64,000 nt of DNA, from the NCBI GenBank assembly GCA_016716705.1, contig JADJVF010000011.1, positions 62,001 through 126,000 of the forward strand. Direction: 5' to 3'. This DNA comes from Holophagales bacterium (GTDB lineage: Bacteria > Acidobacteriota > Thermoanaerobaculia > UBA5066). Under the pieces are notes generated by a model. The model was not told the DNA's origin. It saw nothing but the letters and a program-made list of their open reading frames with translations, and searched no databases. This document shows, piece by piece, positions 16,492 to 25,364 of the stretch; the stretch's first letter is position 1; every line of letters starts with the position of its first letter. The translations under genes were made by a program, and so were the position numbers.

Positions 16492-19400
16492 CTAGGGGTA
16501 GTAGCCGCTGATCGTCCGCGCCTCGAGGTTCGTCGGCGTCATCTTCACCTCGATCTTCCGCCACGCCGATCCCTTCCTCGCCGGGGGCGTGTAGGTGAGG
16601 AGGTACTGGCTCCGGAGCTCCTCGTCGATCTCCTTGTAGACGCCGGACAGCCCCTTGGCCGAGTCGACGTAGTAGACGGTGCCGCCGGTCTCGCGCGCCA
16701 TCCGGTTGATCTTCGTCCTCACGTCGAACTGCGTTCCGCCGATCTTCAGCCCGATGAAGTAGATCGCCACGCCGGTCTTGCGCGCGTAGTCGAGGGCCGC
16801 CTCGAACGTGAACTTCGAGGCCCGGTCGGCGCCGTCGGAGAGGATGACGTAGGCCTTGCGCCCCTTCGTCCCCTGGTACTGGTAGAGGCCGTAGACGACG
16901 GCGTCCCAGAGCGAGGTCGAACCCTGGGCCCTGAGCCCCGCGAGCGCCTGGGCGAGGCGCTCGCGGTCGGTCGTGAAGCGGGAGACGAGCTGCGGCTCGT
17001 TGTCGAACGTGACGAGGAAGGTCCGGTCGCGGGGCGTCATGATGCTCCGGAGGAAGTCGTTCGCGGCCTTCTGCGCCTCGGGCAGGGTCTCCTCCATCGA
17101 CCCCGACGTGTCGACGCCGACGCCGAGGGAGAGCGGGAGGTTCGTGACGACCTCGAAGGCGTCGACCTCCTGGGGGGCGCCGTCCTCCAGGATGCGGAAG
17201 TTCGTCTTCGAAAGCCCCGTGACGGGGCGCCCCTTGGCGAAGACCGAGGTGTAGAGCTCGACCGCCTGGACGTCGACCTCGGAGAGGTACTTCGGCGCGT
17301 TGATGTAGCGGACGTCCTCGGTGACGTCGCCGTCCTCGAGGGTGGCCACGACGCGGAGGAAACCGATCTCGCTGCGGCGCGGGACGTCGACGACCTGCTG
17401 GAAGGGGGGCTGGAAGAGCGTCGCGGCGCGCGTCTCGTTGACGAAGATCTCGAGCTTCTGGAGCTTCTTCGTCTCGGGAACGGCGAGGTCGGCGACGACG
17501 CGCACCGGACCGAAGATGCTGATCCCCTTCTCCGGCGCCGTGATCTTCACCCGGAACGCTTCGCGCCCCTCGTTCAGCACGACCTCGTCCTCGGAGAGCA
17601 TCTTGCCGTCCCTCGAGAATCCGGTGACCTTGATCGTCCGCTTCCGCGGGAGCTCGCCGAGGTCGAGGTCGGCCTCGAAGGGAGGCCGCCGGTCGGTGAC
17701 GATCTTCCGGCCGTCGAGGTAGAACTCGGCGAAGGCGATGTCGTCGGAGCTGGCGCGCGTCTCGAATTTCACGACGCCGGTCGCGAACTCGCGCGCGATC
17801 GGCAGGAGCGTGAGGACACCTCGCTCGTTCGGAGAGGAGACGAGCCGCGCGAGAGCGGCCTTGGCCGACTCGCGGGCCGCCTTTTCTTCGGGGGAGAGGA
17901 GCTGGTCGGGCGACTCGGGGACGACGACCTTCTCGTCGATGAGGGCGGCGGCGTTACGGTTCGAGTCGGCGATCTTCACCTTCAGGCGGTACTCGCCGGG
18001 GTAGAGGAAGCGCTCGAGGTTGAGGGGGAGGAAGGCCCCCTTCACCGTCGAGGCGGGGAAGTCGAAGCGATACCGGAAGTTGTCGACGAGCTTGCCCCCC
18101 TTGACGATCTCGCCGACGACGTCGAGGTCGTAGAAGGTCTCCTCGCCGAGAGCCTTGGTCCCGAGGGTCGCGCGCTCGAGGAGGACGGAGATCTCCATCC
18201 GGATCTTGCTCGCGACCATCTCGGGAAAGCGGAGGACCCGCTGGACCGGGAGCTTCGCCGCGGCCGGGTCGACGTCCGTCGTCATCAGGAGGATCTTGTC
18301 GACGCCCTCCACGTCCGGCTTCGGCCCCTCCTTCAGCTCGTCGATCAGCCTCTGGGCGCCCATCGTCCCGAAGAGGCCGGTCGCGGACGCCATCGCGCTG
18401 TTGATCTCCCTCCACTCGCCGCAGCGCGTGACGTCGACCGTTCGGCCGGTGCCGATCCCCGCGAGGCCGGCGATGCCGCCGACGAGGAGCGCCTGGGGGC
18501 CTTCGAGCGGCGTCCAGAGCCGAAAGTCTCCCGTCCCGAAAGGCTGGTAGAAGAGGAGCGAGACCTTGCTCATCCGGAGCGTCTCGAGGCGCTCGTAGAA
18601 CCAGATCTCGAGCGGGTTGTAGATGTCCTGGCAGTCGATGCGCCGGAAAGCGTCTGGCGGGCCGTTGATGAGGAAGATCCTCCCCTGGTCGGTGTTGACG
18701 TTCCGGAACCGCTCCTTGACCGTCTGGAGTCTCAGCTCGTAGATCTCCCGGAACGCGACCCTCTGCCCGTCCGAATCGACCGAGCGCCGCTTCCAGAAGT
18801 CCTCGATGAAACGGTCCCGCTGGTAGTCGGAGGCGAGGCGGAGGAACGTCGCCTCCTCGACCTCGGCGAGGATCGGCTCGACGTCGGACAGGAACTGCCT
18901 GTAACGGTCGGGCAGGGCGGCAATCGCCTGCTTGCGCTCCTTCCCCGAGAGCTTCTTCGCCGAAAGGACGAGGGGCGCCGCAGCCCCGGCCGGGGCCGAG
19001 GCCGTCGGTCCGGAGAGGGGGACGGCGAGGGCGGCGCGCTCGCGCAGGCCTCCGGCGGTGTCGGCCTGGCGGGAGGAGATCGCCCGGTAGGCGGCCTGGA
19101 CGAGAGTGGTGTCGGCGCAGCCGAAGGCGCTCTCCGTGAGAGCGTCGAGCGGCTTGTCGGCCTGGGACTTCGGCGCGAGGAGCACCGATTCGCCGTCGAT
19201 GACGGTCCAGTAGCGGGAGATCCCGGTCCCCGGCTCGGGGAAGAACAGCATCCGGACGTTCGTACCGAGGAGGCGGTGAGTGAGGTAGGTCCAGACCTCG
19301 ACCCGGGCGAAGAGGTTCGGGCAGGAGACGATCCGGCGGGCGTCAGGCCCCCCCCCGGAGGCGACCCACACGGAGGCACGATCGTCGTCGAGACGGCCGA

Positions 19401-19572
19401 AGAGGGTCATCGCCTCGGCCCGGAGCGACTGGATCGGGTCTGGTTCCTGGCGGGTGACCTCGACGCCCTTCGAGGCGTCGGCAGGGGTGGCAGGAGGCGC
19501 CTGCGCGGGCGCGTCGGCTGCGAGGAGAGCCGAAGCCACGAAGGCGAGCCATCGAGCCTGGTTCCGGACCAT
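16492..19572 (-). CDS. Secreted VWFA-domain protein with GWxTD region
   Basis: A 1026-residue exported protein. A signal peptide (FVASALLAADAPAQA) is followed by a low-complexity linker and, around residues 220-330, a GWxTD-type domain: LASDYQRDRFIEDFWKRRSVD, EIYELRLQTVKERF and a GRIFLINGPPDAFR strand. Middle regions are beta-rich with repeated Ig-like units. The C-terminal VWFA domain (about residues 800-1000) has an intact MIDAS start DTSGSM and a later ILSDGAD strand, as in the VWFA-related domain common in Acidobacteriota. It ends with a short beta tail (ARTISGYYP). It probably binds metal and partner proteins in the periplasm. The ATG at 19572 has GAGGAGGAAC upstream. Confidence 0.8.
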   Translation of the reverse strand: MVRNQARWLAFVASALLAADAPAQAPPATPADASKGVEVTRQEPDPIQSLRAEAMTLFGRLDDDRASVWVASGGGPDARRIVSCPNLFARVEVWTYLTHRLLGTNVRMLFFPEPGTGISRYWTVIDGESVLLAPKSQADKPLDALTESAFGCADTTLVQAAYRAISSRQADTAGGLRERAALAVPLSGPTASAPAGAAAPLVLSAKKLSGKERKQAIAALPDRYRQFLSDVEPILAEVEEATFLRLASDYQRDRFIEDFWKRRSVDSDGQRVAFREIYELRLQTVKERFRNVNTDQGRIFLINGPPDAFRRIDCQDIYNPLEIWFYERLETLRMSKVSLLFYQPFGTGDFRLWTPLEGPQALLVGGIAGLAGIGTGRTVDVTRCGEWREINSAMASATGLFGTMGAQRLIDELKEGPKPDVEGVDKILLMTTDVDPAAAKLPVQRVLRFPEMVASKIRMEISVLLERATLGTKALGEETFYDLDVVGEIVKGGKLVDNFRYRFDFPASTVKGAFLPLNLERFLYPGEYRLKVKIADSNRNAAALIDEKVVVPESPDQLLSPEEKAARESAKAALARLVSSPNERGVLTLLPIAREFATGVVKFETRASSDDIAFAEFYLDGRKIVTDRRPPFEADLDLGELPRKRTIKVTGFSRDGKMLSEDEVVLNEGREAFRVKITAPEKGISIFGPVRVVADLAVPETKKLQKLEIFVNETRAATLFQPPFQQVVDVPRRSEIGFLRVVATLEDGDVTEDVRYINAPKYLSEVDVQAVELYTSVFAKGRPVTGLSKTNFRILEDGAPQEVDAFEVVTNLPLSLGVGVDTSGSMEETLPEAQKAANDFLRSIMTPRDRTFLVTFDNEPQLVSRFTTDRERLAQALAGLRAQGSTSLWDAVVYGLYQYQGTKGRKAYVILSDGADRASKFTFEAALDYARKTGVAIYFIGLKIGGTQFDVRTKINRMARETGGTVYYVDSAKGLSGVYKEIDEELRSQYLLTYTPPARKGSAWRKIEVKMTPTNLEARTISGYYP

Positions 19573-19704
19573 GGACGTTCCTCCTCGGCACCCGCCTCCC
19601 GACCATGCAAGATGGGGACCGTATCCGAAGTGTACGGCGCGCACCGGGAAGGGTTCGTGAGGGAGGGCACGGGCCCCGCTCGGTCCTCACTAGAATCCTC
19701 CGGA

Positions 19705-20877
19705 ATGCCTGTTCGCCGCCCGGTCTACGCCGATCACCACGCCACGACACCCCTTCGTCCCGAAGCGCTCGAGGCGATGCTCCCGTGGCTCACCTCCCTC
19801 GCGGCGAATCCTTCCTCGATCCACGCCCCGGGCCGGGCGGCGAGAAAGGCGGTCGAATCGGCGCGCGAGGCGGTGGCGTCCGCCCTCGGCGTCCTGCCGG
19901 ACGAGATCGTCTTCACCTCGGGTGGGACGGAGTCGGACGTTCTCGCCGTCAGGGGCGCGGCCCTGGCCGCTCGCGAGCGGGAATCGGGGCGGAGCCGCGT
20001 CGTCTTCTCCGCCGCAGAGCATCCTGCCGTCCGCGAGGCGGGGCTCTCCCTGGCCGGGGACGGATTCGAGCCGGTCGAGGTGCCGGTCGACCGGGACGGG
20101 CTGCCCGACGAGGACGGACTCGCGTCCGCGCTCGACGCGAAGGCGGCGGTCGTGTCGCTCATCCTCGCGAGCAACGAGACGGGCGCCGTGAACGTCCTGA
20201 TGCCGGATGCGGCCAGGATCGCGCACGCGGTCGGCGCCGTCGTCCACACGGACGCCGTCCAGGCCGTGGGAAAGGTCCCGGTCCGGCCCGGAGCGCTCGG
20301 GGTCGACCTGCTTTCGTTCACCGGGCACAAGTTCGGCGGACCGAAAGGGGCGGGGGGGCTCTGGGTGAGGAAGGGTGTCCGCCTCCGGCCGCTCTTCAAG
20401 GGCGGCGGACAGGAACGAGGTCGTCGGGGGGGGACGGAAAACGTCCCGGCCATCGTGGGGCTGGGAGCGGCGCTGACCGCCGCGGTCGCCGGAATGGATG
20501 CGGAGGCCCTGCGCGTCGCAGCGCTGCGGGATGCCTTCGAAGCGGAGCTCCTCGTCCGGGTTCCCGGCGCGCGGATCAACGGGCCCGGGGCGGTGCGGGG
20601 GGAGCGCCTTCCAACGGTCAGCTCCGTCACCTTTCCGGGCGCCGACGGCGAAACCCTCCTGGCGGCGCTCGACCTCGAAGGGGTTGCGGCCTCGTCCGGA
20701 TCGGCGTGCGCGTCGGGAACTCCGTCTCCCAGCCGGGTCCTTCTCGCCTGCGGAATGCCCGTGGCCGAGGTCCGCGCGACGCTCCGGTTCTCGTTCGGCT
20801 GGACGAGCTCCGAGGCCGACGTCGCGACGCTCCTCGAGATCCTCCCGGGCCTGGTCGCTCGCGTCCGGGCGGTCTGA
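19705..20877 (+). CDS. Cysteine desulfurase (NifS/IscS family)
   Basis: A 390-residue PLP enzyme of class V aminotransferase fold. It starts YADHHATTPLRPE, has SGGTESD (PLP phosphate contact), AEHPAV (His stacking on PLP), the Schiff-base Lys in SFTGHKFGGPKG, and the mobile catalytic Cys in SSGSACASG. It transfers sulfur from cysteine as a persulfide for Fe-S cluster or thio-tRNA synthesis. No IscU or SufE is in the window, so the pathway is open; the GGTEN and SACASG features match both IscS and NifS types. The ATG at 19705 is 8 nt behind TAGAAT (19691-19696). A much longer in-frame ORF upstream is antisense to the VWFA gene and rejected. Confidence 0.9.
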   Translation: MPVRRPVYADHHATTPLRPEALEAMLPWLTSLAANPSSIHAPGRAARKAVESAREAVASALGVLPDEIVFTSGGTESDVLAVRGAALAARERESGRSRVVFSAAEHPAVREAGLSLAGDGFEPVEVPVDRDGLPDEDGLASALDAKAAVVSLILASNETGAVNVLMPDAARIAHAVGAVVHTDAVQAVGKVPVRPGALGVDLLSFTGHKFGGPKGAGGLWVRKGVRLRPLFKGGGQERGRRGGTENVPAIVGLGAALTAAVAGMDAEALRVAALRDAFEAELLVRVPGARINGPGAVRGERLPTVSSVTFPGADGETLLAALDLEGVAASSGSACASGTPSPSRVLLACGMPVAEVRATLRFSFGWTSSEADVATLLEILPGLVARVRAV

Positions 20878-20933
20878 CGGTGGCAGCAGGCGCCGGCCGG
20901 GGCTCCGCGCGAGCCTCGCCGCTGCCGCACGGC

Positions 20934-20962
20934 TTGATCCCCGGGACCGGGAAGTGTCTAAT
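20934..20962 (+). promoter_or_regulatory. Sigma-70-type promoter for the FHA gene
   Basis: TTGATC (20934-20939), a 17-nt spacer and TCTAAT (20957-20962) match the vegetative consensus at 4 of 6 and 5 of 6 positions. The start of the downstream gene is 39 nt after the -10 box. Confidence 0.5.
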
Positions 20963-21001
20963 GAGGCAGGTTCCGTTTAGGGTATCCGCGGGGGAGATGC
21001 G

Positions 21002-21694
21002 TTGATCATCCAGTGCTCTGCATGCAAGACGCGCTACCACTACGACGAGGCCCGCTTCGCGGGGGCCCCGGCGAAGAAGATTCGTTGCACGAAGTGCGCG
21101 ACGGTCTTCGAGATCCGCAACCCGACGCTGAACGCTCCACCCCCGGCGGGATTCCAGGCCGAGGAGACGAGCTCGTTCGGGGCGCCGATGCCGAGCTCGG
21201 ATGACTTCAATTTCGACACGACGATCATGGGCTCCCACCGGAAGAAGGCGGCCGAGGCCCCGCCGCCCCGGGCCGAAGCCGCTCCCGCGCCGCCCCAGGC
21301 TCCTGTCGCCCGTACGGGCACGGCCGAGTTCGCGAAGCCTCCGGTCGCCGCGTCCGCTGCCGCGGCATCGGGGAGGAGGCTTCGGCTCCCCGACTGGGAG
21401 AAGCTCTCCCTCGCCTGCATCGCCGGGCCGGAAGCCGGCCGGATCTTCGAGATCGACAGGGCGCGGATGGTCATCGGCCGAGCCGGGTCCGACATCCTCC
21501 TCAACGACCCCGAGTGCTCGCGGCAGCACGCCGCGATCGAGGTCTCCGACGACAAGGTCTTCCTCGTGGACCTCGGCTCGACGAACGGGACCTACGTTTC
21601 CGACAAGCGGATCTCGCAGCTCGAGCTCGAGAACCGGTCCGAGTTCGACGTCGGATCCTCGACGCTCATGCTGATCCGGACCCGGAAAGAGTAG
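21002..21694 (+). CDS. Zinc-ribbon and FHA domain protein
   Basis: A 230-residue protein. Residues 1-38 are an MJ0042-type zinc ribbon (IQCSACKTRYHYD ... IRCTKCATVFEI). A proline/alanine-rich linker of about 80 residues follows. The C-terminal FHA domain (about 135-225) has the phosphothreonine-binding features GRAGSDILLNDPECSRQHAAIE and LGSTNGTYV. It should recognise phosphothreonine on partner proteins and may take part in Ser/Thr kinase signalling; no kinase is in the window. The start is a TTG at 21002; a nearby ATG at 20997 runs straight into a stop. Its end is 3 nt from the end of the convergent thrC. Confidence 0.82.
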   Translation: MIIQCSACKTRYHYDEARFAGAPAKKIRCTKCATVFEIRNPTLNAPPPAGFQAEETSSFGAPMPSSDDFNFDTTIMGSHRKKAAEAPPPRAEAAPAPPQAPVARTGTAEFAKPPVAASAAAASGRRLRLPDWEKLSLACIAGPEAGRIFEIDRARMVIGRAGSDILLNDPECSRQHAAIEVSDDKVFLVDLGSTNGTYVSDKRISQLELENRSEFDVGSSTLMLIRTRKE

Positions 21695-21697
21695 TCG

Positions 21698-23002
21698 CTA
21701 CTTCCCGTCCAGCGCCGTCGAGACCGCCGCGAGGGTGGCGGGCAGGCTCCGGGGCGGGTTCGAAAAGCGCGCCCCGCTCCCGTGGTAGCGGACGGCGGAC
21801 CCCGAGAACTTGATGGCGTGAGCCGTCGCGACGACGACGACCGTCTCGTCCCTCCCGATCGCCCCTTCGCGGCGGAGCTTGCCGGCCGCGGCGAGGGCGA
21901 CGGCCGAATTCGGGCAGATCGCGAGGCCGTGGCGGTTCGCCAGGGCGGCCGCTTCGAGGAGCTCGGCCTCCGTGACGCGGGCGACGAGGCCGTTCGACAG
22001 CTCGATCTCGCGTTTCGCCTTCGGGTGGGACACGGGCGCGCCGATCCTGATGGCCGACGCGTCCGTCTCGTCGGCCGTGCGGGTGACGCGTTCCGAGAAA
22101 CCCGTGAGCCACGAGCGGTAGAACGGGTCGGCCGCCTCGGCCTGCGCGCCGGCGATGCGCGGACGCTTGCCGATGACGCCGAGGTCGAGCCACTCCCGGA
22201 TTCCCTTTCCGATGGCCGAGACGTTTCCGGCATTCCCGACGGGGACGACGAACCAGTCGGGGACTTCCCAGCCGAGGTCGTGGATCGCTTCCTGGCCGAT
22301 CGTCTTCTGGCCTTCGATCCGCACCGGGTTCTTCGAGTTGAGGAGGTAGACGGGGCGCGTCCGCGCCAGGTCGGCGACGATCCGCATGCAGCCGTCGAAG
22401 TCCGTCGCGAGGCCGAGCGTGAGGGCGCCGTGGTGGAGCGCCTGGGAGAGCTGCTCGCCGGTGATCTTCGCCTCGGGAAGGAGGACGACGGCCCGCATCC
22501 CGGGAACTTCGGCCGCGTACGAGGCGAGGGCGGCGGAGGTGTCGCCCGTCGAGGCGCAGACGACGTCGGTCCGCCCGAGGTGGCGCGCCCACGAGACGCC
22601 GACGGTCATCCCGCGGTCCTTGAAGGAGAGGGTCGGGTTCTCCCCCTCGTGCTTGACGAAGAGGCGCGTCAGGCCGAGCTCTTTCCCGAGCTCGACGCAG
22701 CGGTAGAGGTTCGTCGACCCTTCGGGCTTGCTGACGATCTCCGCCGGGTCGAGCGCCGGGAAGACGTGCTCCCGGTAGCGCCAGACGCCGCTTCTCTCGA
22801 ACGCGGGCGTCTCCCCGTTCGGGAGGGCGCTCCGGCGCCGGTCGAAGAGGTCGCGCCACTCGCGCCCCGAAAGCCCGAACGAGGCGAGGTCGTGGAGGAC
22901 CTCGAGGAGGCCGCCGCAGGCGGTGCACTCGGTGAGGACGTCCTCGATGCCGTGAGAGGCGCCGCATTCGAGACAGGAGAAGCGGGAGAGGGCCGTCTTC
23001 AC
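21698..23002 (-). CDS. thrC: Threonine synthase
   Basis: A 434-residue PLP enzyme making threonine from O-phosphohomoserine. A zinc ribbon opens the protein (CLECGASHG ... TECTACGG), which is common in one class of threonine synthases. The PLP Lys is in NPTLSFKDRGM; the substrate loops STGDTSAALASYA and GQKTIGQEAIHD and the glycine-rich phosphate loop PVGNAGNVSAIGKG are present. The GTG at 23002 lies 11 nt downstream of thrB's stop, so it is the last gene of a minus-strand operon with lysC and thrB. A following transcriptional stop is not visible because the convergent FHA gene ends 3 nt away. Confidence 0.92.
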   Translation of the reverse strand: MKTALSRFSCLECGASHGIEDVLTECTACGGLLEVLHDLASFGLSGREWRDLFDRRRSALPNGETPAFERSGVWRYREHVFPALDPAEIVSKPEGSTNLYRCVELGKELGLTRLFVKHEGENPTLSFKDRGMTVGVSWARHLGRTDVVCASTGDTSAALASYAAEVPGMRAVVLLPEAKITGEQLSQALHHGALTLGLATDFDGCMRIVADLARTRPVYLLNSKNPVRIEGQKTIGQEAIHDLGWEVPDWFVVPVGNAGNVSAIGKGIREWLDLGVIGKRPRIAGAQAEAADPFYRSWLTGFSERVTRTADETDASAIRIGAPVSHPKAKREIELSNGLVARVTEAELLEAAALANRHGLAICPNSAVALAAAGKLRREGAIGRDETVVVVATAHAIKFSGSAVRYHGSGARFSNPPRSLPATLAAVSTALDGK

Positions 23003-23013
23003 CTGCGGAGTCC

Positions 23014-23970
23014 CTACGCTTCCCGCGCCCCCCGCGGCGAGACGGCGTGGATGCTCGCGTCGGCCTCGACGCCGAGGGCCCGGAAGGCCCTTTCGGCCGC
23101 CTTCGCGATCTTCGCGGGGGCCGGCCCGTCCTCGGAGAGGGCGAGGATCGTCGGGCCGGCGCCGGAGAGCGCCCAGCCGAGGGCGCCCGCCTTCTTCATC
23201 GCGGCGGTCACCTCGTCCCAGCCCGGAACGAGGGCGCGGCGGCGGGGCTCGGCGATCCGGTCGCTCCCCATCCACCTTCCGGCGGCCACGAGGTCGCCGC
23301 GGTGAAGCGCATCGACGAGGGCGGCGAGGGCGGCCGCCTGGCGCGTCGCTTCGGAGAGGGGGATCTCGCGCGGGAGGACGCGGCGGGCGTCCTTGGTTTC
23401 CAGCTCGGCGTCGGGGTGGACGAGGACGAGCCGGAAGCCGGGAGGGACGGGGAGGGAAATCGGAGAGACGAAGTCGGCGGGGTCGGACGAAGGAACGAGG
23501 ACGAGGCCTCCGAGGATCGACGCGAACCCGTTGTCGCCGTGCCAGGAGCCGTCGGCGGCGTGCTCGCCGCGGAGGACCGCCTCGAGGAGGACCTTCTTCC
23601 GCGTCTCGCCGAGAAGGAGCGCGACGGCCTTCGCCCCGGCTGCTGCCGAAGCCGCCGACGAGCCGAGGCCGCTCGCCAGGGGAAGCCCCTTCTCGAGAGA
23701 GATCTCGATTCCCGTCCGCGGGGTGGCACGCCCGGCGGCGATCGCCGCCTCGAGGACGTGGGTGGCGGCGACGGATGCGGTGTTCTTCTCGGAATCGAGG
23801 GGGAGCCGCCCCTGATCGCCCGTGATCTCCACGATCCTCACGCCGGGCTTCTTCGAGCGCCACGCGGTGACGGAGTCGCCCGGCCCGTCCAGGGCGGCGC
23901 CGAGGACGTCGAACCCCGGGCCGAGGTTCGCGACGGTCGCCGGGGCGAAGGCCCGGACGCGCGCGCTCAC
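23014..23970 (-). CDS. thrB: Homoserine kinase
   Basis: A 318-residue GHMP kinase that phosphorylates homoserine with ATP. The N-terminal FAPATVANLGPGFDVLG and the ATP-binding glycine/serine loop GLPLASGLGSSAASAAAG are the family signatures, and LSGAGPTILAL is the conserved motif 3. Size is normal. The GTG start at 23970 overlaps the lysC stop in a GTGA arrangement, so translation is coupled. It precedes thrC by 11 nt, giving the order lysC-thrB-thrC. Confidence 0.92.
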   Translation of the reverse strand: MSARVRAFAPATVANLGPGFDVLGAALDGPGDSVTAWRSKKPGVRIVEITGDQGRLPLDSEKNTASVAATHVLEAAIAAGRATPRTGIEISLEKGLPLASGLGSSAASAAAGAKAVALLLGETRKKVLLEAVLRGEHAADGSWHGDNGFASILGGLVLVPSSDPADFVSPISLPVPPGFRLVLVHPDAELETKDARRVLPREIPLSEATRQAAALAALVDALHRGDLVAAGRWMGSDRIAEPRRRALVPGWDEVTAAMKKAGALGWALSGAGPTILALSEDGPAPAKIAKAAERAFRALGVEADASIHAVSPRGAREA

Positions 23971-25364
23971 GGCGCCACCGCCGCGTGGAGCGCCTTCACG
24001 GCGGCCGTCCGGTCCTTCTCGTCGACGGCGAAGGAGATGTTGCACTCCGAGGAACCCTGTGCGATCGCTTCCACGTTCACTCCCGCGCGCGCGATGGCGG
24101 TGAAGACCGTCGCCGCGATTCCGACGGTGCCGCGCATGCCGTCTCCGACGGCGGCGACGACGGCGATCGGCGACTTCGCCGCCACGCCGTCGATCGCGCC
24201 GACGAGCTTCTCGTAACGGAATTCCTGCCCGAGCGCCGCCGCGGTCCGCAGGCGGTCGGCCTCGGGAAAGACGATGGCGATGTTCTGCTCGGAAGAGGCC
24301 TGCGAGAACATGACGACGGAGACGCCGAGCCGGGCCGTCGTGCCGAAGACGCGGGCCGCGATCCCCGGGATCCCGGACATCCCCTTGCCGTCGAGGGAGA
24401 GGAGACAGAGGCCGGAGACGGCCGTCACGGCGCGAATGCCGGGCCGCGGGTCTCCCTTCTCCGAGATCGTCGTCCCGGGGCCGTCGGGCGCGAAGGAGTT
24501 CCGGATGACGAGCGGGATCTTCGCGGCGATGGCCGGGAGGACGGCGGGGAAGTGGAGGACCTTCGCGCCGAAGTAGGTCATCTCCGCCGCCTCGCGGTAG
24601 GAGAGGCGCGTCAGGAGCCGCGCCCCGGGGACGACGCGCGGGTCGGCCGTCAGGACGCCGTCGACGTCGGTCCAGATGACGACCTCCTTCGCCCCGAGCG
24701 CGGCGCCGAGGATCGCGGCCGTCGTGTCGGAGCCGGAGCGGCCGAGCGTCGTCGTCTCGCCGGACGGGGCGCGCCCGATGAAGCCCGTGACGACCGGGAC
24801 GATTCCCTTCGCGAGCAGCGCGCCGAGCGTGCGCCGGGCCCGGGGATCGGTCTTCTTCCGGTCGCAGGTCGCCGTGCCGTGCTTCTCGTCGGTGACGAGA
24901 AACGTCCGCGCGTCGACGGCGCACGCCGGGACCCCGCTGGCCGAGAGGGCCGCGGCGACGAGCGGCGCCGACAGGCGCTCGCCGAAGGAGGCGACGAGGT
25001 CGGTGACGCGCGGCGTCCGCTCGCGCAGGAGCGAGATCCCGGAGAGGGCGGTGTCGAGCTCGGCGAGCGCGGCACCGTCGAAAGCGAGGTCGGTTCCGGT
25101 GGCGGCGGCGATTCCGGCAACGGCCGCCTCGTGGCGCGCCCGGACCTCGGCGACGCTCTTCCTGGCCCGGGCGAGGTGGCCCCGTTCGGCCTCGTGCGCG
25201 GCGGCCAGGAGGAGGTCCGTGACTCCTCCCATCGCGGAGGCGACGGCGACGAGCCGGCGGCGGCGCGAGGCGGCGGCGAGGATCCGGGCCGCGCGGACGA
25301 TCCGCTCGGCGTCGCCGAGCGAGGTCCCCCCGAACTTGTGGACGACGAGAGGTCTCTCACTCAT
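23967..25364 (-). CDS. lysC: Aspartate kinase with two ACT domains
   Basis: A 465-residue aspartokinase. It begins VHKFGGTSLGDAERI, has TLGRSGSDTTAAILGAALGA (nucleotide and aspartate binding), WTDVDGVLTADPRVV and YFGAKVLHFPA. Two ACT domains follow (about 310-465), with SQASSEQNI and AQGSSECNISF that resemble the ThrA/AKIII type, implying feedback by threonine or lysine. It is monofunctional: there is no homoserine dehydrogenase domain. The ATG at 25364 is inside the last codons of the upstream RAYT-like gene (8-nt overlap), so the two are probably co-translated. Confidence 0.92.
   Translation of the reverse strand: MSERPLVVHKFGGTSLGDAERIVRAARILAAASRRRRLVAVASAMGGVTDLLLAAAHEAERGHLARARKSVAEVRARHEAAVAGIAAATGTDLAFDGAALAELDTALSGISLLRERTPRVTDLVASFGERLSAPLVAAALSASGVPACAVDARTFLVTDEKHGTATCDRKKTDPRARRTLGALLAKGIVPVVTGFIGRAPSGETTTLGRSGSDTTAAILGAALGAKEVVIWTDVDGVLTADPRVVPGARLLTRLSYREAAEMTYFGAKVLHFPAVLPAIAAKIPLVIRNSFAPDGPGTTISEKGDPRPGIRAVTAVSGLCLLSLDGKGMSGIPGIAARVFGTTARLGVSVVMFSQASSEQNIAIVFPEADRLRTAAALGQEFRYEKLVGAIDGVAAKSPIAVVAAVGDGMRGTVGIAATVFTAIARAGVNVEAIAQGSSECNISFAVDEKDRTAAVKALHAAVAP

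Noticed and set aside
16294..19704. Plus-strand open frame continuing into the cysteine desulfurase
   Set aside because: It is antisense to the VWFA gene. The desulfurase homology begins at 19705.
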